Shown here piece by piece: positions 1 through 8,402 of a DNA stretch of 64,000 bases. Source of the stretch: Clostridia bacterium. Lineage in GTDB: Bacteria; Bacillota; Peptococcia; DRI-13; SM3-B62. Below the pieces are notes generated by a model, which worked only from the letters and a program-made list of their open reading frames with translations, made no database searches and was not told the origin of the DNA. The DNA lies in NCBI GenBank assembly GCA_018433675.1, contig JAHDQS010000004.1, positions 16,285 to 80,284 of the forward strand, given 5' to 3'. Made by a program: the position numbers and the translations under genes. How positions within the stretch are numbered: position 1 is the stretch's first letter; every line of letters begins with the position of its first letter.

Positions 1-94
1 ATAGTATGACAAAAATCAAAACTGTTATAATGGTTATTTTTTTTTGCACAATGTTTATATAGATTTCACGTCCTGCCTGTACAGTTTTGTCCAT

Positions 95-1210
95 TTAAAA
101 GTCCTCTCTCTGAACAAACCATACTCCCTCATCATAATCAAGAAGCATATAACGATCAAAGTATTCTTTTAGTATTTTAGGAGGGTTTGTATCTGCAAAT
201 TCTTCGGGATAAAAGAGCTTGGCTAAAAACAAAGAGGGATAAAAAGTCATTTGATTTCTCTCATATCCATGAGGTAGCTCGTAATAATTGTTTTCACTTA
301 CAGCTTTGAGCTTGTCCCAACCAACACGCTTTGCATATTCATCAAGAACAGCGGTTCCTTTATAAATATCCTCTCCAAAACCGAGGGCTCCTGCGATAAT
401 TATAAAATCCGGATTGCTTGTTATTAAGTATTCGGGGTCTATTTGAGCGCTGCTACCGCCGGTATTCGCAGCAATATTAATACCACCGGCATATTCAATA
501 ATATCGGACCAAGATCCTGAAGCCCAGGTTGAGTCATATTTATCGGCCGATCCGGATCCTTTTTCCATATAAACTGTTGGCTTATCTGTTCTTTCAGAAA
601 GATTCTTGCTATTTATTAATTCAAATTGAGTATTGATGAAACTGTTTAATTCCAGAGCCCTATCTTCTTTCCCGAAAACTTTTCCAAGCAATTCAATACC
701 GATTTGAGGTGTTTCCATGGGTCTAGCTGCAAGATTTAAGATAATTGAAGGGATTCCTGCCTTCTCTAATGTGCCTATCATTTCGGAGATTTTTTCCGGA
801 GTTGTCGAATTGATTATGAATACATCAGGTTTCAAGGCAATAATAGCTTCGACGTCAAAAGGCCCTCCGCCACCGCCTCCGATATTGGGCAATGATTTTA
901 AATGAGGATATTCTCCGGAATATTTATCTGCATACAAGGATTTCATAAATTCTGAAGTCTTATTGTTCCCTACCGCGACCGTTTTTCCTAAAGTATCTTC
1001 TCCTACAACTGAAAAAACAACCTCCGCACATCCCCATTGATCAAAAACAATTTTTTCAATCGTTCCTTCGATGGTGACCTCCCTTCCGGTCATATCGGTT
1101 ACTGTTATCGCGGATTCGTTGTCATTTGAATTCACAGCAGCCTGTTTTGAACAACCAACAGCAACAAATGTTGTAAGCACGAGCAATAATACTAGAATGC
1201 TTTTTCTCAT
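95..1210 (-). CDS. ABC transporter substrate-binding lipoprotein (iron/corrinoid type)
   Basis: Extracellular solute-binding lipoprotein of the Fe-siderophore/cobalamin (FhuD/BtuF/TroA-like) family, 371 residues. Residues 1-20 form a lipoprotein signal ending in the lipobox VAVGC, with Cys20 as lipid anchor. Binding-protein segments follow, such as IEKIVFDQWG near residue 51 and the PFDVEAIIALKPDVFI helix-strand near 117. A run of six glycines at residues 111-116 is unusual for the family. The gene lies downstream of a minus-strand cobalamin riboswitch and an intrinsic terminator, so it should be expressed when B12 is scarce. This favours a corrinoid, cobinamide or cobalt-related ligand over a siderophore, which is inference. 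No permease or ATPase is visible; they may lie beyond the window start, since the gene ends 94 bases from the edge. Confidence 0.85.
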   Translation of the reverse strand: MRKSILVLLLVLTTFVAVGCSKQAAVNSNDNESAITVTDMTGREVTIEGTIEKIVFDQWGCAEVVFSVVGEDTLGKTVAVGNNKTSEFMKSLYADKYSGEYPHLKSLPNIGGGGGGPFDVEAIIALKPDVFIINSTTPEKISEMIGTLEKAGIPSIILNLAARPMETPQIGIELLGKVFGKEDRALELNSFINTQFELINSKNLSERTDKPTVYMEKGSGSADKYDSTWASGSWSDIIEYAGGINIAANTGGSSAQIDPEYLITSNPDFIIIAGALGFGEDIYKGTAVLDEYAKRVGWDKLKAVSENNYYELPHGYERNQMTFYPSLFLAKLFYPEEFADTNPPKILKEYFDRYMLLDYDEGVWFVQREDF

Positions 1211-1337
1211 TTTTTTCGACCTTCTTTCAGCAAATTAAATTAACAAGACAAAAACGACTATGTTTTAATATCTCCTCCCTTCCAAGGGTGACTTTTGGCA
1301 ACCCGGCGAACCTGTTGACCCATGTTGGAAATTGTTC

Positions 1338-1380
1338 AAAAAAAATCTCCCAGCATAAAAATGCTAAGAGATTTTCCCAT
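1338..1380 (-). terminator. Riboswitch expression-platform terminator
   Basis: Read on the minus strand, AATCTCTTAGCAT and ATGCTGGGAGATT form a hairpin with a TTTT loop, followed by a run of T. It lies between the cobalamin riboswitch and the binding-protein gene, where an intrinsic terminator controlled by the riboswitch is expected. Confidence 0.8.
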
Positions 1381-1454
1381 TCTGAAATCATCTTGACTCA
1401 CAAATGAATGTGGACTGTAAAAAAACAATATTTCCCCTTGCTTTTTTTACAATA

Positions 1455-1612
1455 ACCTAAGGCAGGTCTCCTGGCTCACAGGTCATCCTCATCTCAACCT
1501 TCCCAGATATGCTCCAGTGGTCTTTGAGATTCGTCTCTGTTCACAGTGGTGGGTCCGCGTCGGCACGTCCGAACTTTCCTATTCTCCTCAAGCGAGGCAC
1601 CTTAAATTATCT
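1455..1612 (-). ncRNA. Cobalamin (AdoCbl) riboswitch
   Basis: Read on the minus strand, the segment contains the ordered conserved blocks of the B12 riboswitch: GGTGCC near the 5' end, AATAGGAAAG, a CCACTG-type block, GGGAAGG, and the B12-box AGCCAGGAGACCTGCCT at about 1458-1474. It sits between a promoter and an intrinsic terminator upstream of the substrate-binding lipoprotein. Ligand binding should favour termination and turn the downstream gene off. Confidence 0.92.
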
Positions 1613-1629
1613 ATATTCTTTTAACAACT

Positions 1630-1658
1630 GTATAACATAACCATATTGTTGGTGTCAA
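1630..1658 (-). promoter_or_regulatory. Sigma-70-type promoter for the riboswitch transcript
   Basis: On the minus strand TTGACA (1658-1653) is followed after 17 bases by TTATAC (1635-1630). This places the transcript start near 1623, just before the cobalamin riboswitch. Confidence 0.7.
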
Positions 1659-1725
1659 GTAAACTTGGGCAGTGGTGTGTTTGGGCAGGGGAGGTTCCTG
1701 ACTTCTTTCCTTATCAATTGAAAAC

Positions 1726-2220
1726 TCAGTATTTGATAAACTTGGAACCGGGAGTACCGCAAATGCTGCATTTGTCTGGAACATACTTCTCGATATTGCC
1801 ACAAACAGGGCAGAGATAATAAAAAATCTCTTCGGTTTGATCAAGATTATCCAATGCTTCTTTATATAGTTTAGCATGGACTTCTTCGGCTTTCATGGCG
1901 AATGTAAATGAAGTTATTGCGGCTTTGTTACCTTCTGCTTCAGCCTCTTTAAGGAATTCAGGGTACATATTTTGATATTCGTGTGTTTCACCCTCGACAG
2001 CATCCTGCAGATTTTCAATGGTTGTTCCGATTTTTCCTGAGACCTGGAAATGCTTAAGGGCATGTATGGTCTCGGCATCAGAAGCTGCTTTAAAAAGCTT
2101 AGCAGCATTGGTTTTTCCATCCGTTTCAGCTTTTTTTGCATAAGCGAGATATTTTCTATTGGCCAGGGATTCTCCGGCAAATGCTTCCATGAGGTTTTTC
2201 AAAGTTTTTTGTTCATCCAT
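1726..2220 (-). CDS. rbr: Rubrerythrin
   Basis: Cytoplasmic non-haem di-iron peroxidase that reduces hydrogen peroxide in anaerobes. The 164 residues comprise an N-terminal ferritin-like four-helix domain (iron ligands such as Glu17 in AGESLANRKY and the AETIHALKH helix) and a C-terminal rubredoxin-like domain. That domain has two CXXC knuckles, Cys137/Cys140 and Cys151/Cys154, for the FeS4 centre. The start codon lies 4 bases after the end of the upstream Fur-family gene on the same strand, so the two are almost certainly co-transcribed. Control by that PerR-like repressor is expected. The length and domain order are standard for a classical short rubrerythrin. Confidence 0.95.
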   Translation of the reverse strand: MDEQKTLKNLMEAFAGESLANRKYLAYAKKAETDGKTNAAKLFKAASDAETIHALKHFQVSGKIGTTIENLQDAVEGETHEYQNMYPEFLKEAEAEGNKAAITSFTFAMKAEEVHAKLYKEALDNLDQTEEIFYYLCPVCGNIEKYVPDKCSICGTPGSKFIKY

Positions 2221-2224
2221 AGAT

Positions 2225-2674
2225 TCATTCCTCCGTTTTTAATTTGGTTTTATCTATATTAGAAAGGCAGCTAGGGCAGATGCCTTTAAAATATACATCC
2301 TTATAATTGATCTTAAAGCTTTTCAATTCTTCTATGGGGGATGAGTCAAGGTCTATCCCAAAATCATAGATTTTACCGCAGGACTCGCACTTGAAATGTC
2401 CGTGGTTCTTAGTGGTAATGTCATACCGGGTTTCATTGTCTTCGATATTAATAACCCTCACAAGACCGATTTTTACCAATAAGTTCAAGGTATTATAAAC
2501 TGTTGTTTTTGACAAAGTCGGAGATTCTTCATGCAAAGCGATATATATTTGTTCTACCGTAGGATGGGAAAAATCTTTTGTAAGGTATTCCAAGACTTTA
2601 AGCCTATGGTGCGATAGGCGAATTCCTTTGCTTTTCAACAGGTTTAATAAGCTTTCAAAGGTGGGGTTCATCAT
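2225..2674 (-). CDS. perR: PerR-type Fur-family peroxide regulator
   Basis: Transcriptional repressor of the Fur/PerR family, 149 residues. The N-terminal winged helix includes the recognition segment TLSKTTVYNTLNLL. The C-terminal dimerisation/metal domain has HGHFKCESCGKIYDF (first CXXC) and CPSCL near residue 138 (second CXXC), the structural zinc site typical of PerR and Fur. It is assigned to PerR rather than Fur because it forms an operon with rubrerythrin and faces a ferritin-like gene across a perfect PerR-box-like palindrome. Autoregulation through that site is likely. The peroxide-sensing assignment is inference from context. Confidence 0.88.
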   Translation of the reverse strand: MMNPTFESLLNLLKSKGIRLSHHRLKVLEYLTKDFSHPTVEQIYIALHEESPTLSKTTVYNTLNLLVKIGLVRVINIEDNETRYDITTKNHGHFKCESCGKIYDFGIDLDSSPIEELKSFKINYKDVYFKGICPSCLSNIDKTKLKTEE

Positions 2675-2743
2675 ATCTCACTTCCAATATATAAAAAAAT
2701 TTTGGATAGATTGCTATTATGACAAAAAAGTAATGAATGCCAT

Positions 2744-2760
2744 ATTGTAATAATTACAAT
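2744..2760. promoter_or_regulatory. PerR/Fur-family operator, perfect palindrome
   Basis: ATTGTAAT-A-ATTACAAT is a perfect 8-1-8 inverted repeat. It matches the layout of the PerR box (TTATAAT-N-ATTATAA) and lies between the divergent perR-rbr pair and the ferritin-like gene, so one site could control both directions. Confidence 0.75.
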
Positions 2761-2826
2761 TATATTATATAATTAATTTAAAGCATAGTCAATCGAAAAA
2801 ATTAAGTTACAAGGAGGTCAATTAAG

Positions 2827-3135
2827 ATGCCTGATTTTGGACAACCCTTTTCCGGGCTTGCAAAAGGTCGTAAGCTCACCGAACAGGAATTGATTAGAGC
2901 AATTAGGTTTATGATTGCAGCTGAATATGAAGCTATCCAGTTGTACATGCAGCTTGCAGAATCCACAGATAATGAATTGGCAATTGAAGTATTAAAGGAC
3001 ATTGCCGATGAAGAACGGGTTCATGCCGGAGAATTCTTGAGATTGCTTAAAGAACTGGATCCGAATGAAGAAAAGTTTTATGTGGAAGGTGCTGAAGAAG
3101 TAGAAGAAGAGATTGAAAGATTAAGAGGGAAATAA
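2827..3135 (+). CDS. Small ferritin-like protein (encapsulated-ferritin/rubrerythrin-related)
   Basis: A 102-residue ferritin-like protein with two predicted helices. The segments ELIRAIRFMIAAEYEAIQLY and IADEERVHAGEFLRLL carry the E-X-X-Y and E-X-X-H iron ligands of the superfamily. Its half-size, two-helix form and acidic C-terminal tail resemble ferritin-like proteins that dimerise to form the di-iron site, including cargo proteins of encapsulin nanocompartments. No encapsulin shell gene is present nearby, so free function is equally possible. The AAGGAGG ribosome site (about 2810-2817) supports the ATG. It is divergent from perR-rbr across the PerR box, indicating a role in iron or peroxide management. 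Confidence 0.75.
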   Translation: MPDFGQPFSGLAKGRKLTEQELIRAIRFMIAAEYEAIQLYMQLAESTDNELAIEVLKDIADEERVHAGEFLRLLKELDPNEEKFYVEGAEEVEEEIERLRGK

Positions 3136-3155
3136 ATATTCGTTTACTATCCGAA

Positions 3156-3201
3156 GGGCGTGTCGCAAAACGTTTATTTTAAAACGTAAGGCGACGCGTC
3201 C
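3156..3201 (+). terminator. Long hairpin after the ferritin-like gene
   Basis: GGGCGTGTCGC (3156-3166) pairs along 11 positions, with G-T wobbles, with GCGACGCGTCC (3191-3201). An inner ACGTTT/AAACGT stem extends it. Only a short T run follows. It is probably the terminator or a 3' stabilising hairpin of the ferritin-like gene. I see nothing else definite in the stretch from 3136 to 3437. Confidence 0.5.
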
Positions 3202-3437
3202 TTTAACCGTAGACTATGATTTTTAAGAGACTTTAAGGTGACCTCGTGATTCTCCCCGGACGGGAGTGCGCTAAATGCAATTTGCTATAATCAATCTTTT
3301 TGATATACATTTGGTCAACGTATAATCTGGTTGTGAAGTATTTATTTTCATCAATTATATTTTACAGCGAAAGATGGCTTCTGGTATCTATCAGTTGCCG
3401 CCTTTTGTTCTTTTAACAGTGGGCAGACAGAACGTTG

Positions 3438-5504
3438 TTAAGGTTGATAAGAAAGAATATTGTGCAGGACGATTTCTCCCTTATGTGTTATAACTGTTCC
3501 CTGTTTAGTTTTTCCTATTGAAATAAGACCGTAGCCTTTCAAGTGCTTAAAGATTGTTCTGATTTTTTGAGCGCTGATATTTAGATCACAATCTGCTGCC
3601 AGCATAACGAGCTTTGATCTGCCAATTTTTTCGGTCGAATATTTGTTATTTCTTACGATTTCAAGTATAAATTGAAGTTCTTTTTTAGTTATATAGTTTA
3701 AAAGTTTTTCCGCTATTGTTTCTATTTCGTCCTCGTTAGCCTCGTTTTTATAACAGTAATTTGTAATATCAGCCGGTAAGTCGTCTGATGTAATTGTATT
3801 GTCTTTTGCGACAGAGGTACTGTATTCAACCATATTTTTAAGTTCTCTAATGTTGCCGGGCCAGTGATAATTCAGTAAACATCCTAAGGCATCGGCTGAC
3901 AACGTCTTTCTAACGCTATTCTTTTTCATAAACTCTTCAATTAGTTTGGGGATACAATCCCTTCTTTCTTTTAAGGAGGGGATGTGAAGAGGAAAGATAT
4001 TTAAACGGTAATATAGGTCTTCGCGGAAACGTCCTTTGTTGATCAGTTCTTTTAAATCTTTATTTGTAGCCGCTATAACTCTTATATTTATAGGTATAAT
4101 CTGTGTATCGCCCACACGCATTATCTCTTTTTCTTCCAGCACCCGTAATAGACGTGCCTGGATTTTCAAAGAAGCGTCACCTATTTCGTCAAGAAAAATC
4201 GTGCCGTTGTTTGCTAATTCAAAGAGACCGACTTTCCCCTTTTTTGTCGCACCTGTGAATGCGCCTTCAACATAACCGAACAATTCGCTTTCAACCAGGT
4301 CGTCAGGAATTGATGCAAAGTTTACAGCTACATAAGGGCCTGTTTTTCTCTTGGAGGCATTGTGAATACTGCTGGAGAAAAGCTCCTTGCCGGTTCCGCT
4401 TTCGCCGGTGATAAGAACGGAGGAGTCGGACTGGGATATTAATCTTGCTTTTTTAATTAGTGTCTTGATATTTTTGCTTTCGGCAATAATGTCGTTGCTG
4501 GTATATTTTGCAATATGGCCTTTGTGTTTTTTATATAAAAGTCTTCTTAAATCCTGCCCCATTTTATATATATCTTCTGTTTCCTGAAAAGTAACTAGGC
4601 CTTTTCTTGAATAACTGTTAAAAGGTATATATGTGATAAAAAATTGTTTTCCGTTTATTTCGATTATATTGCTAAGGTTATCATTATCGACATTATCTGG
4701 CAATGAAAAGCTGTTGCCAAATACGGTCTTGATTTTCTTCCCAATTATTTCTGTACTCCTAATTCCTAATAGTGTTTCTGCGGCAGGGTTGACTTCAACT
4801 GTAGTCAAGTTGTCGTCAATAGAGATTATGGCCTCTTTAATATTATCAAAAATAGTCTGATAATTCGACTTTAGCACCTCAGCTCTGTTATATTCCTCAC
4901 TTAATTTTTTGAATGTATGCAACAGTGACATTGTATATTTGAACGTGTAGTCGGTAAGATATTTGAGGTTGATATTTAAAGAGGTAAGGATTTCCAAAAG
5001 GCTGGTAACGGATAGTTGGCGAAAGCCGATATCTATTTTATTAACTATATGGGGAGGGCTGAACTGAATTAGTCCCGGGCTTATTGCAGTATCAATTGCG
5101 GAAGTATCTAACTCGCAGTTTGGCCAATACGGATGATACTTTATGTGGTTAATTTTCATTTCCTTTAAAGAAGAAATAGTTTCGAGAGCTGCTTTTTTGG
5201 TCATGTTTATAACAATCACGTCTTTATCCTTCTCGATGAGAAACAGTTTGTCTAGATTATTAGGAAGGCTTAACTCTTTTTTTGGCAAAATAACCTTTGA
5301 GTTTTTATATGCTTTTAGAGCGTTTGCATAGGAACTGTCACCTAAGGCAATAACAAGGGAAGCGTTTTTATCCCAATCTATGTCTTTAAAAAAAGCGTAA
5401 CCTTTTACAATAATCGTGTTTCCGAAAATTTGAGTCAATGTTTTGACTATATCGGACCCCATTTGTTCATGCATGGAAACAACATGTATAATTTTAGTTT
5501 TCAC
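3438..5504 (-). CDS. Sigma-54-dependent activator with PrpR-type N-terminal sensor
   Basis: Enhancer-binding protein of 688 residues that activates RNA polymerase carrying sigma-54. Residues 1 to about 190 resemble the PrpR N-terminal effector domain. A PAS domain follows around 210-310 (FDNIKEAIISIDDN, NPAAETLLGI). The AAA+ domain spans about 340-570, with Walker A GESGTGKE near 366 and the sigma-54 contact loop GAFTGA near 412. The C-terminus (about 610-688) looks like a winged helix, not the usual Fis-type helix-turn-helix. It is divergent from the carboxylate-catabolic operon, whose promoter has a -24/-12 site and an upstream palindrome, so it is the likely activator of that operon. The effector could be the imported substrate or a methylcitrate-like intermediate. 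Confidence 0.88.
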   Translation of the reverse strand: MKTKIIHVVSMHEQMGSDIVKTLTQIFGNTIIVKGYAFFKDIDWDKNASLVIALGDSSYANALKAYKNSKVILPKKELSLPNNLDKLFLIEKDKDVIVINMTKKAALETISSLKEMKINHIKYHPYWPNCELDTSAIDTAISPGLIQFSPPHIVNKIDIGFRQLSVTSLLEILTSLNINLKYLTDYTFKYTMSLLHTFKKLSEEYNRAEVLKSNYQTIFDNIKEAIISIDDNLTTVEVNPAAETLLGIRSTEIIGKKIKTVFGNSFSLPDNVDNDNLSNIIEINGKQFFITYIPFNSYSRKGLVTFQETEDIYKMGQDLRRLLYKKHKGHIAKYTSNDIIAESKNIKTLIKKARLISQSDSSVLITGESGTGKELFSSSIHNASKRKTGPYVAVNFASIPDDLVESELFGYVEGAFTGATKKGKVGLFELANNGTIFLDEIGDASLKIQARLLRVLEEKEIMRVGDTQIIPINIRVIAATNKDLKELINKGRFREDLYYRLNIFPLHIPSLKERRDCIPKLIEEFMKKNSVRKTLSADALGCLLNYHWPGNIRELKNMVEYSTSVAKDNTITSDDLPADITNYCYKNEANEDEIETIAEKLLNYITKKELQFILEIVRNNKYSTEKIGRSKLVMLAADCDLNISAQKIRTIFKHLKGYGLISIGKTKQGTVITHKGEIVLHNILSYQP

Positions 5505-5686
5505 ACTTTACACCACGCAATTTTTTAATCAATTATAACATATAGTGAGATTCGTAACAATGATGTTTTGCCGATTGTGAGCAATTGGGTTGAATATGGT
5601 TTGGTAATTATCATTGTACGTATTGTTAAATAGTGCAGAGGGCAGAAGCGTGCGTGATGTTTCGCATTGTATATGGAGCAATATGG

Positions 5687-5715
5687 TTAGGCTGCAAGGT
5701 ATAAATGCAGCCTAA
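5687..5715. promoter_or_regulatory. Candidate upstream activator site (perfect inverted repeat)
   Basis: TTAGGCTGCA and TGCAGCCTAA are perfect 10-base arms separated by 9 bases. The site is about 80-105 bases upstream of the -24 element, the usual place for a sigma-54 enhancer, and no T run follows that would make it a terminator. It is the likely binding site of the divergent activator. Confidence 0.65.
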
Positions 5716-5792
5716 TCGCTTATGGCGGAATTATTGAGCTTATTACCTGGAATACGTGTGATATCAAAGCTTAAAACGTTTTAAATATACTC

Positions 5793-5808
5793 TGGCATGA
5801 ATATTGCA
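5793..5808 (+). promoter_or_regulatory. Sigma-54 (-24/-12) promoter
   Basis: TGGCAT-N5-TTGCA matches the TGGCAC-N5-TTGCW consensus with the invariant GG and GC at the correct 10-base spacing. It precedes the lyase gene and the TctCBA/fumarase operon, opposite a sigma-54 activator gene. Confidence 0.85.
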
Positions 5809-5963
5809 AATCTTTATTGGTGATTGAATTAATTCATTCGCAAGTAATTATAAGGAGGTGAAACCAGCTAAATAAGTTGATTTTACAGGAATAGTGGAAA
5901 AGAAATAATAGTTTTCTCGACATCCTCCAATTGTTTGAGATAATAGAAAAGGAGTGTTCTCTG

Positions 5964-7319
5964 TTGCCTTCTACTTATATTGATTCTGAAATATTTAAAA
6001 ACAATTTTAGCACTGAAGAATACCGGAAAATATTCAATGAAAAAAGTGTTATTCAGTCATGGTTGGACGTTGAAGCCGCATTGGCTATCGCTGAAGCTGA
6101 ATTGGGGGTTATTCCAAAAGAGGCAGCCGAGGAGATTAAACGTATTGCGGTGGCAGACAATTATGACAGTAAACTTATCCGTGAGGATATGGCAAAATTG
6201 AAGCATACGATTATGCCCATCGTCAAGGCCATGAAATCAAAATGCAAAGGAGAGGCAGGTGAATACGTACATTGGGGGGCCACCACGCAGGATATTACCG
6301 ATACCGGCATTATATTGCAGGTTAAGCAGGCGTATGATTTGCTGGAGCGTGATACAAATGAACTGCTGGCTGCCTTGATAGAAAAGGCGGAAGAGCATAA
6401 GAGCACTGTTATGTGTGGACGAACCCACGGTCAGCAAGCGCTTCCGATAACGTTCGGGTATAAGGTTAGTGTCTGGATTATGGAACTTTGCCGTCATAAG
6501 CAACGATTATTGCAGGCAAAACCGCGGATTCTTACCGGTTTGCTGTCTGGTGCAGTAGGTACACTTGCAGCTTTTGGTCCGCAAGGACGGGATGTCCAAC
6601 ACAGGGCACTGGAAATATTAGAATTAAATGCCCCTGTGATTACATGGCATACCTCGAGGGACAGTGTTACTGAGTTCGTTTATATTTTAACATTGATTTC
6701 AGCGACATGCGCAAAAATCGCAAAGGAGACTTACAACCTTTCGCGTACTGAAATCGGTGAGCTTGAAGAACCCTTTACGGAAGGTAAGATTGGTAGCAGT
6801 ACTATGCCGCACAAAAGGAATCCTAGCGGTTGCGAGAGGATTTTAGGTCTTGAAAAATTTATCCGGGGTTGTGCCGGTGTTATGGCTGAGAGCATGACCT
6901 ATCCGGATCATGAACGAGCAATGCGCATCGCCGAATGGCCTTCTTTGAGCGAAGCTTGTATGATGACTGGATCGGTACTCTTTGCAACCAAAAACCTCGT
7001 AAAAGGAATGACTGTCCGTGAAGAGAGAATGAAGAAGAATTTAAATATATTAAACGGGTTGTTGCTGACTGAACGGGTTATGTTTGTTGTGGCGGATAAG
7101 ATAGGTCGTCAAAGCGCACATGATATTGTTTATAAAATAAGCATGAAATCATTTGAACAGGATATTCCTTTCATTGAAGCCTTAATGGCAGACGAATATA
7201 TTGCCACGCATATAACCAGGGCTGAGTTGGAGGCAGCGCTTGATCCCCAAACTTATACAGGTCTTGCTGAGGAACTGGTAGAAGATGTGTTGAATTATGT
7301 AAAGACAGCTAAACTATAA
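5964..7319 (+). CDS. Fumarase/aspartase-superfamily lyase (adenylosuccinate lyase-like)
   Basis: A 451-residue enzyme of the fumarase/aspartase superfamily, which eliminates fumarate or a related product from succinyl adducts. It shows the superfamily blocks WGATTQDITDTG near residue 93, GRTHGQQALP near 140, and the mobile signature GSSTMPHKRNPSGCE near 276-290. It resembles adenylosuccinate lyase and 3-carboxymuconate cycloisomerase. Position as first gene of a tricarboxylate-transporter operon that also holds fumarases makes a catabolic role far likelier than purine synthesis. The TTG at 5964 is preferred because AAAGGAG (5948-5954) precedes it; an in-frame TTG at 5931 lacks a good site. 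Candidate substrates are iminodisuccinate-like N-succinyl amino acids or a branched tricarboxylate; the sequence does not decide. Confidence 0.82.
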   Translation: MPSTYIDSEIFKNNFSTEEYRKIFNEKSVIQSWLDVEAALAIAEAELGVIPKEAAEEIKRIAVADNYDSKLIREDMAKLKHTIMPIVKAMKSKCKGEAGEYVHWGATTQDITDTGIILQVKQAYDLLERDTNELLAALIEKAEEHKSTVMCGRTHGQQALPITFGYKVSVWIMELCRHKQRLLQAKPRILTGLLSGAVGTLAAFGPQGRDVQHRALEILELNAPVITWHTSRDSVTEFVYILTLISATCAKIAKETYNLSRTEIGELEEPFTEGKIGSSTMPHKRNPSGCERILGLEKFIRGCAGVMAESMTYPDHERAMRIAEWPSLSEACMMTGSVLFATKNLVKGMTVREERMKKNLNILNGLLLTERVMFVVADKIGRQSAHDIVYKISMKSFEQDIPFIEALMADEYIATHITRAELEAALDPQTYTGLAEELVEDVLNYVKTAKL

Positions 7320-7377
7320 GGAGAGCAAGAAAGAAGGTTGTACCCAAAAAATCATTGAAATGGAGGGGAATTAGAAG

Positions 7378-8397
7378 ATGTTTAAGAAAAACCGTATCAG
7401 TTTTATCGCTGCTTTGTTCTTGGTCGTGTTAATTGTTTTGGGAGCAGTTGGTTGCAGCGGAGAGACCAGCACAAAAGATTCAGAGATAGCGGAAGATCAG
7501 GAATGGAAACCAGCGGGAGACATGAAGATCATTGTTCCGTATTCCAGTGGAGCCTCAAATGATACCATTTCCCGGCTTATGGCAAAGCATCTTTCGGATG
7601 AATTTGGGGTGGCTGTTGTCGTAGAAAATGTCACAGGAGCCGGCAATTTACTGGGAATCCAGACAGCACTGCGCGCGAAAAATGATGGTTTAACGATCTT
7701 GAATGTCAGTACTCCGGGGGTAGAACTTAACACGTTCCAGCAGGGAGAAATTAATATGAGCACTGATTTCAGCATGTTGGCGGGTGTGCAGTCCGATCCG
7801 CAAACCTGGCTTGTTGCGCCCGATAGCAGATTTGACACATTTGAACAACTGCTCGAAGCGGCTAAAGCATCTCCGGGGGAAATCACGGCCGGGCAGACTG
7901 GTCCATGGAGTGCAGCATATCTTCACCTGATGAAGCTGCGGAGAGACTTGGGTGTTGAGATAACCTTTGTGCCATTTGATGGTGGTTCCGAAGCTTTGGC
8001 AGCCGTACTGGGCGGACATATCGATGCCCAGATTGCGACAGTAGGAAGAAATTACCCGAAGCATCAGGAAGGCGAAATCAAGTTACTTGTGCAGGCAAAT
8101 AAGGGAAAACATGAGGCTGCTCCCACAATTCCCACCATTGAAGAAGTTACGGGAGTGGCAAACTATGACAATGTCATCCGCGGTTTTGCAATAAGAAGTG
8201 ATGTTCCCGACAATATCAAGCAGGCTTTGATTGATGCAATGGAAAAAATCACAAAGAACGAAGATTATATCGCTGAGTTTCAGAAATCTCTGGGAAATAC
8301 CAATACATTTATACACGGTTCGGAATTTGACAGAATAGTTAAAGGGAATCTTAAAGACATTGATGATTTCTTTGGAGACATAATTAAAAATAAATAA
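7378..8397 (+). CDS. tctC: Tripartite tricarboxylate transporter binding lipoprotein TctC
   Basis: Extracytoplasmic solute receptor of the TctC/Bug family, 339 residues, that captures a carboxylate for the TctAB membrane pair. The N-terminal hydrophobic segment ends in the lipobox LGAVGC, followed by a short linker. The mature domain begins MKIIVPYSSGASNDTIS, the usual Bug-family opening that lines the carboxylate site. Other family segments are VENVTGAGNLLG and the QTGPWSAAYLHL region. An AGGGG-type ribosome site precedes the ATG. It is the second gene of the sigma-54 operon, between the lyase and TctB. The ligand is most likely the polycarboxylate that the lyase cleaves, perhaps after isomerisation. 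Confidence 0.92.
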   Translation: MFKKNRISFIAALFLVVLIVLGAVGCSGETSTKDSEIAEDQEWKPAGDMKIIVPYSSGASNDTISRLMAKHLSDEFGVAVVVENVTGAGNLLGIQTALRAKNDGLTILNVSTPGVELNTFQQGEINMSTDFSMLAGVQSDPQTWLVAPDSRFDTFEQLLEAAKASPGEITAGQTGPWSAAYLHLMKLRRDLGVEITFVPFDGGSEALAAVLGGHIDAQIATVGRNYPKHQEGEIKLLVQANKGKHEAAPTIPTIEEVTGVANYDNVIRGFAIRSDVPDNIKQALIDAMEKITKNEDYIAEFQKSLGNTNTFIHGSEFDRIVKGNLKDIDDFFGDIIKNK

Positions 8398-8402
8398 GAT
8401 AG

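Noticed and set aside
1268..1332. Possible M-box (magnesium) riboswitch fragment, because GGGTCAACAG resembles part of it
   Set aside because: The other M-box blocks are missing. It is kept only as an unexplained element next to the B12 riboswitch.
1611..1877. Minus-strand frame of 88 codons overlapping rubrerythrin and its downstream region
   Set aside because: It overlaps the rubredoxin end in another frame and the riboswitch promoter, and has no family resemblance.
2827..3135. Encapsulin nanocompartment operon
   Set aside because: No shell protein gene of about 270 residues is adjacent, so only the cargo-like ferritin can be supported.
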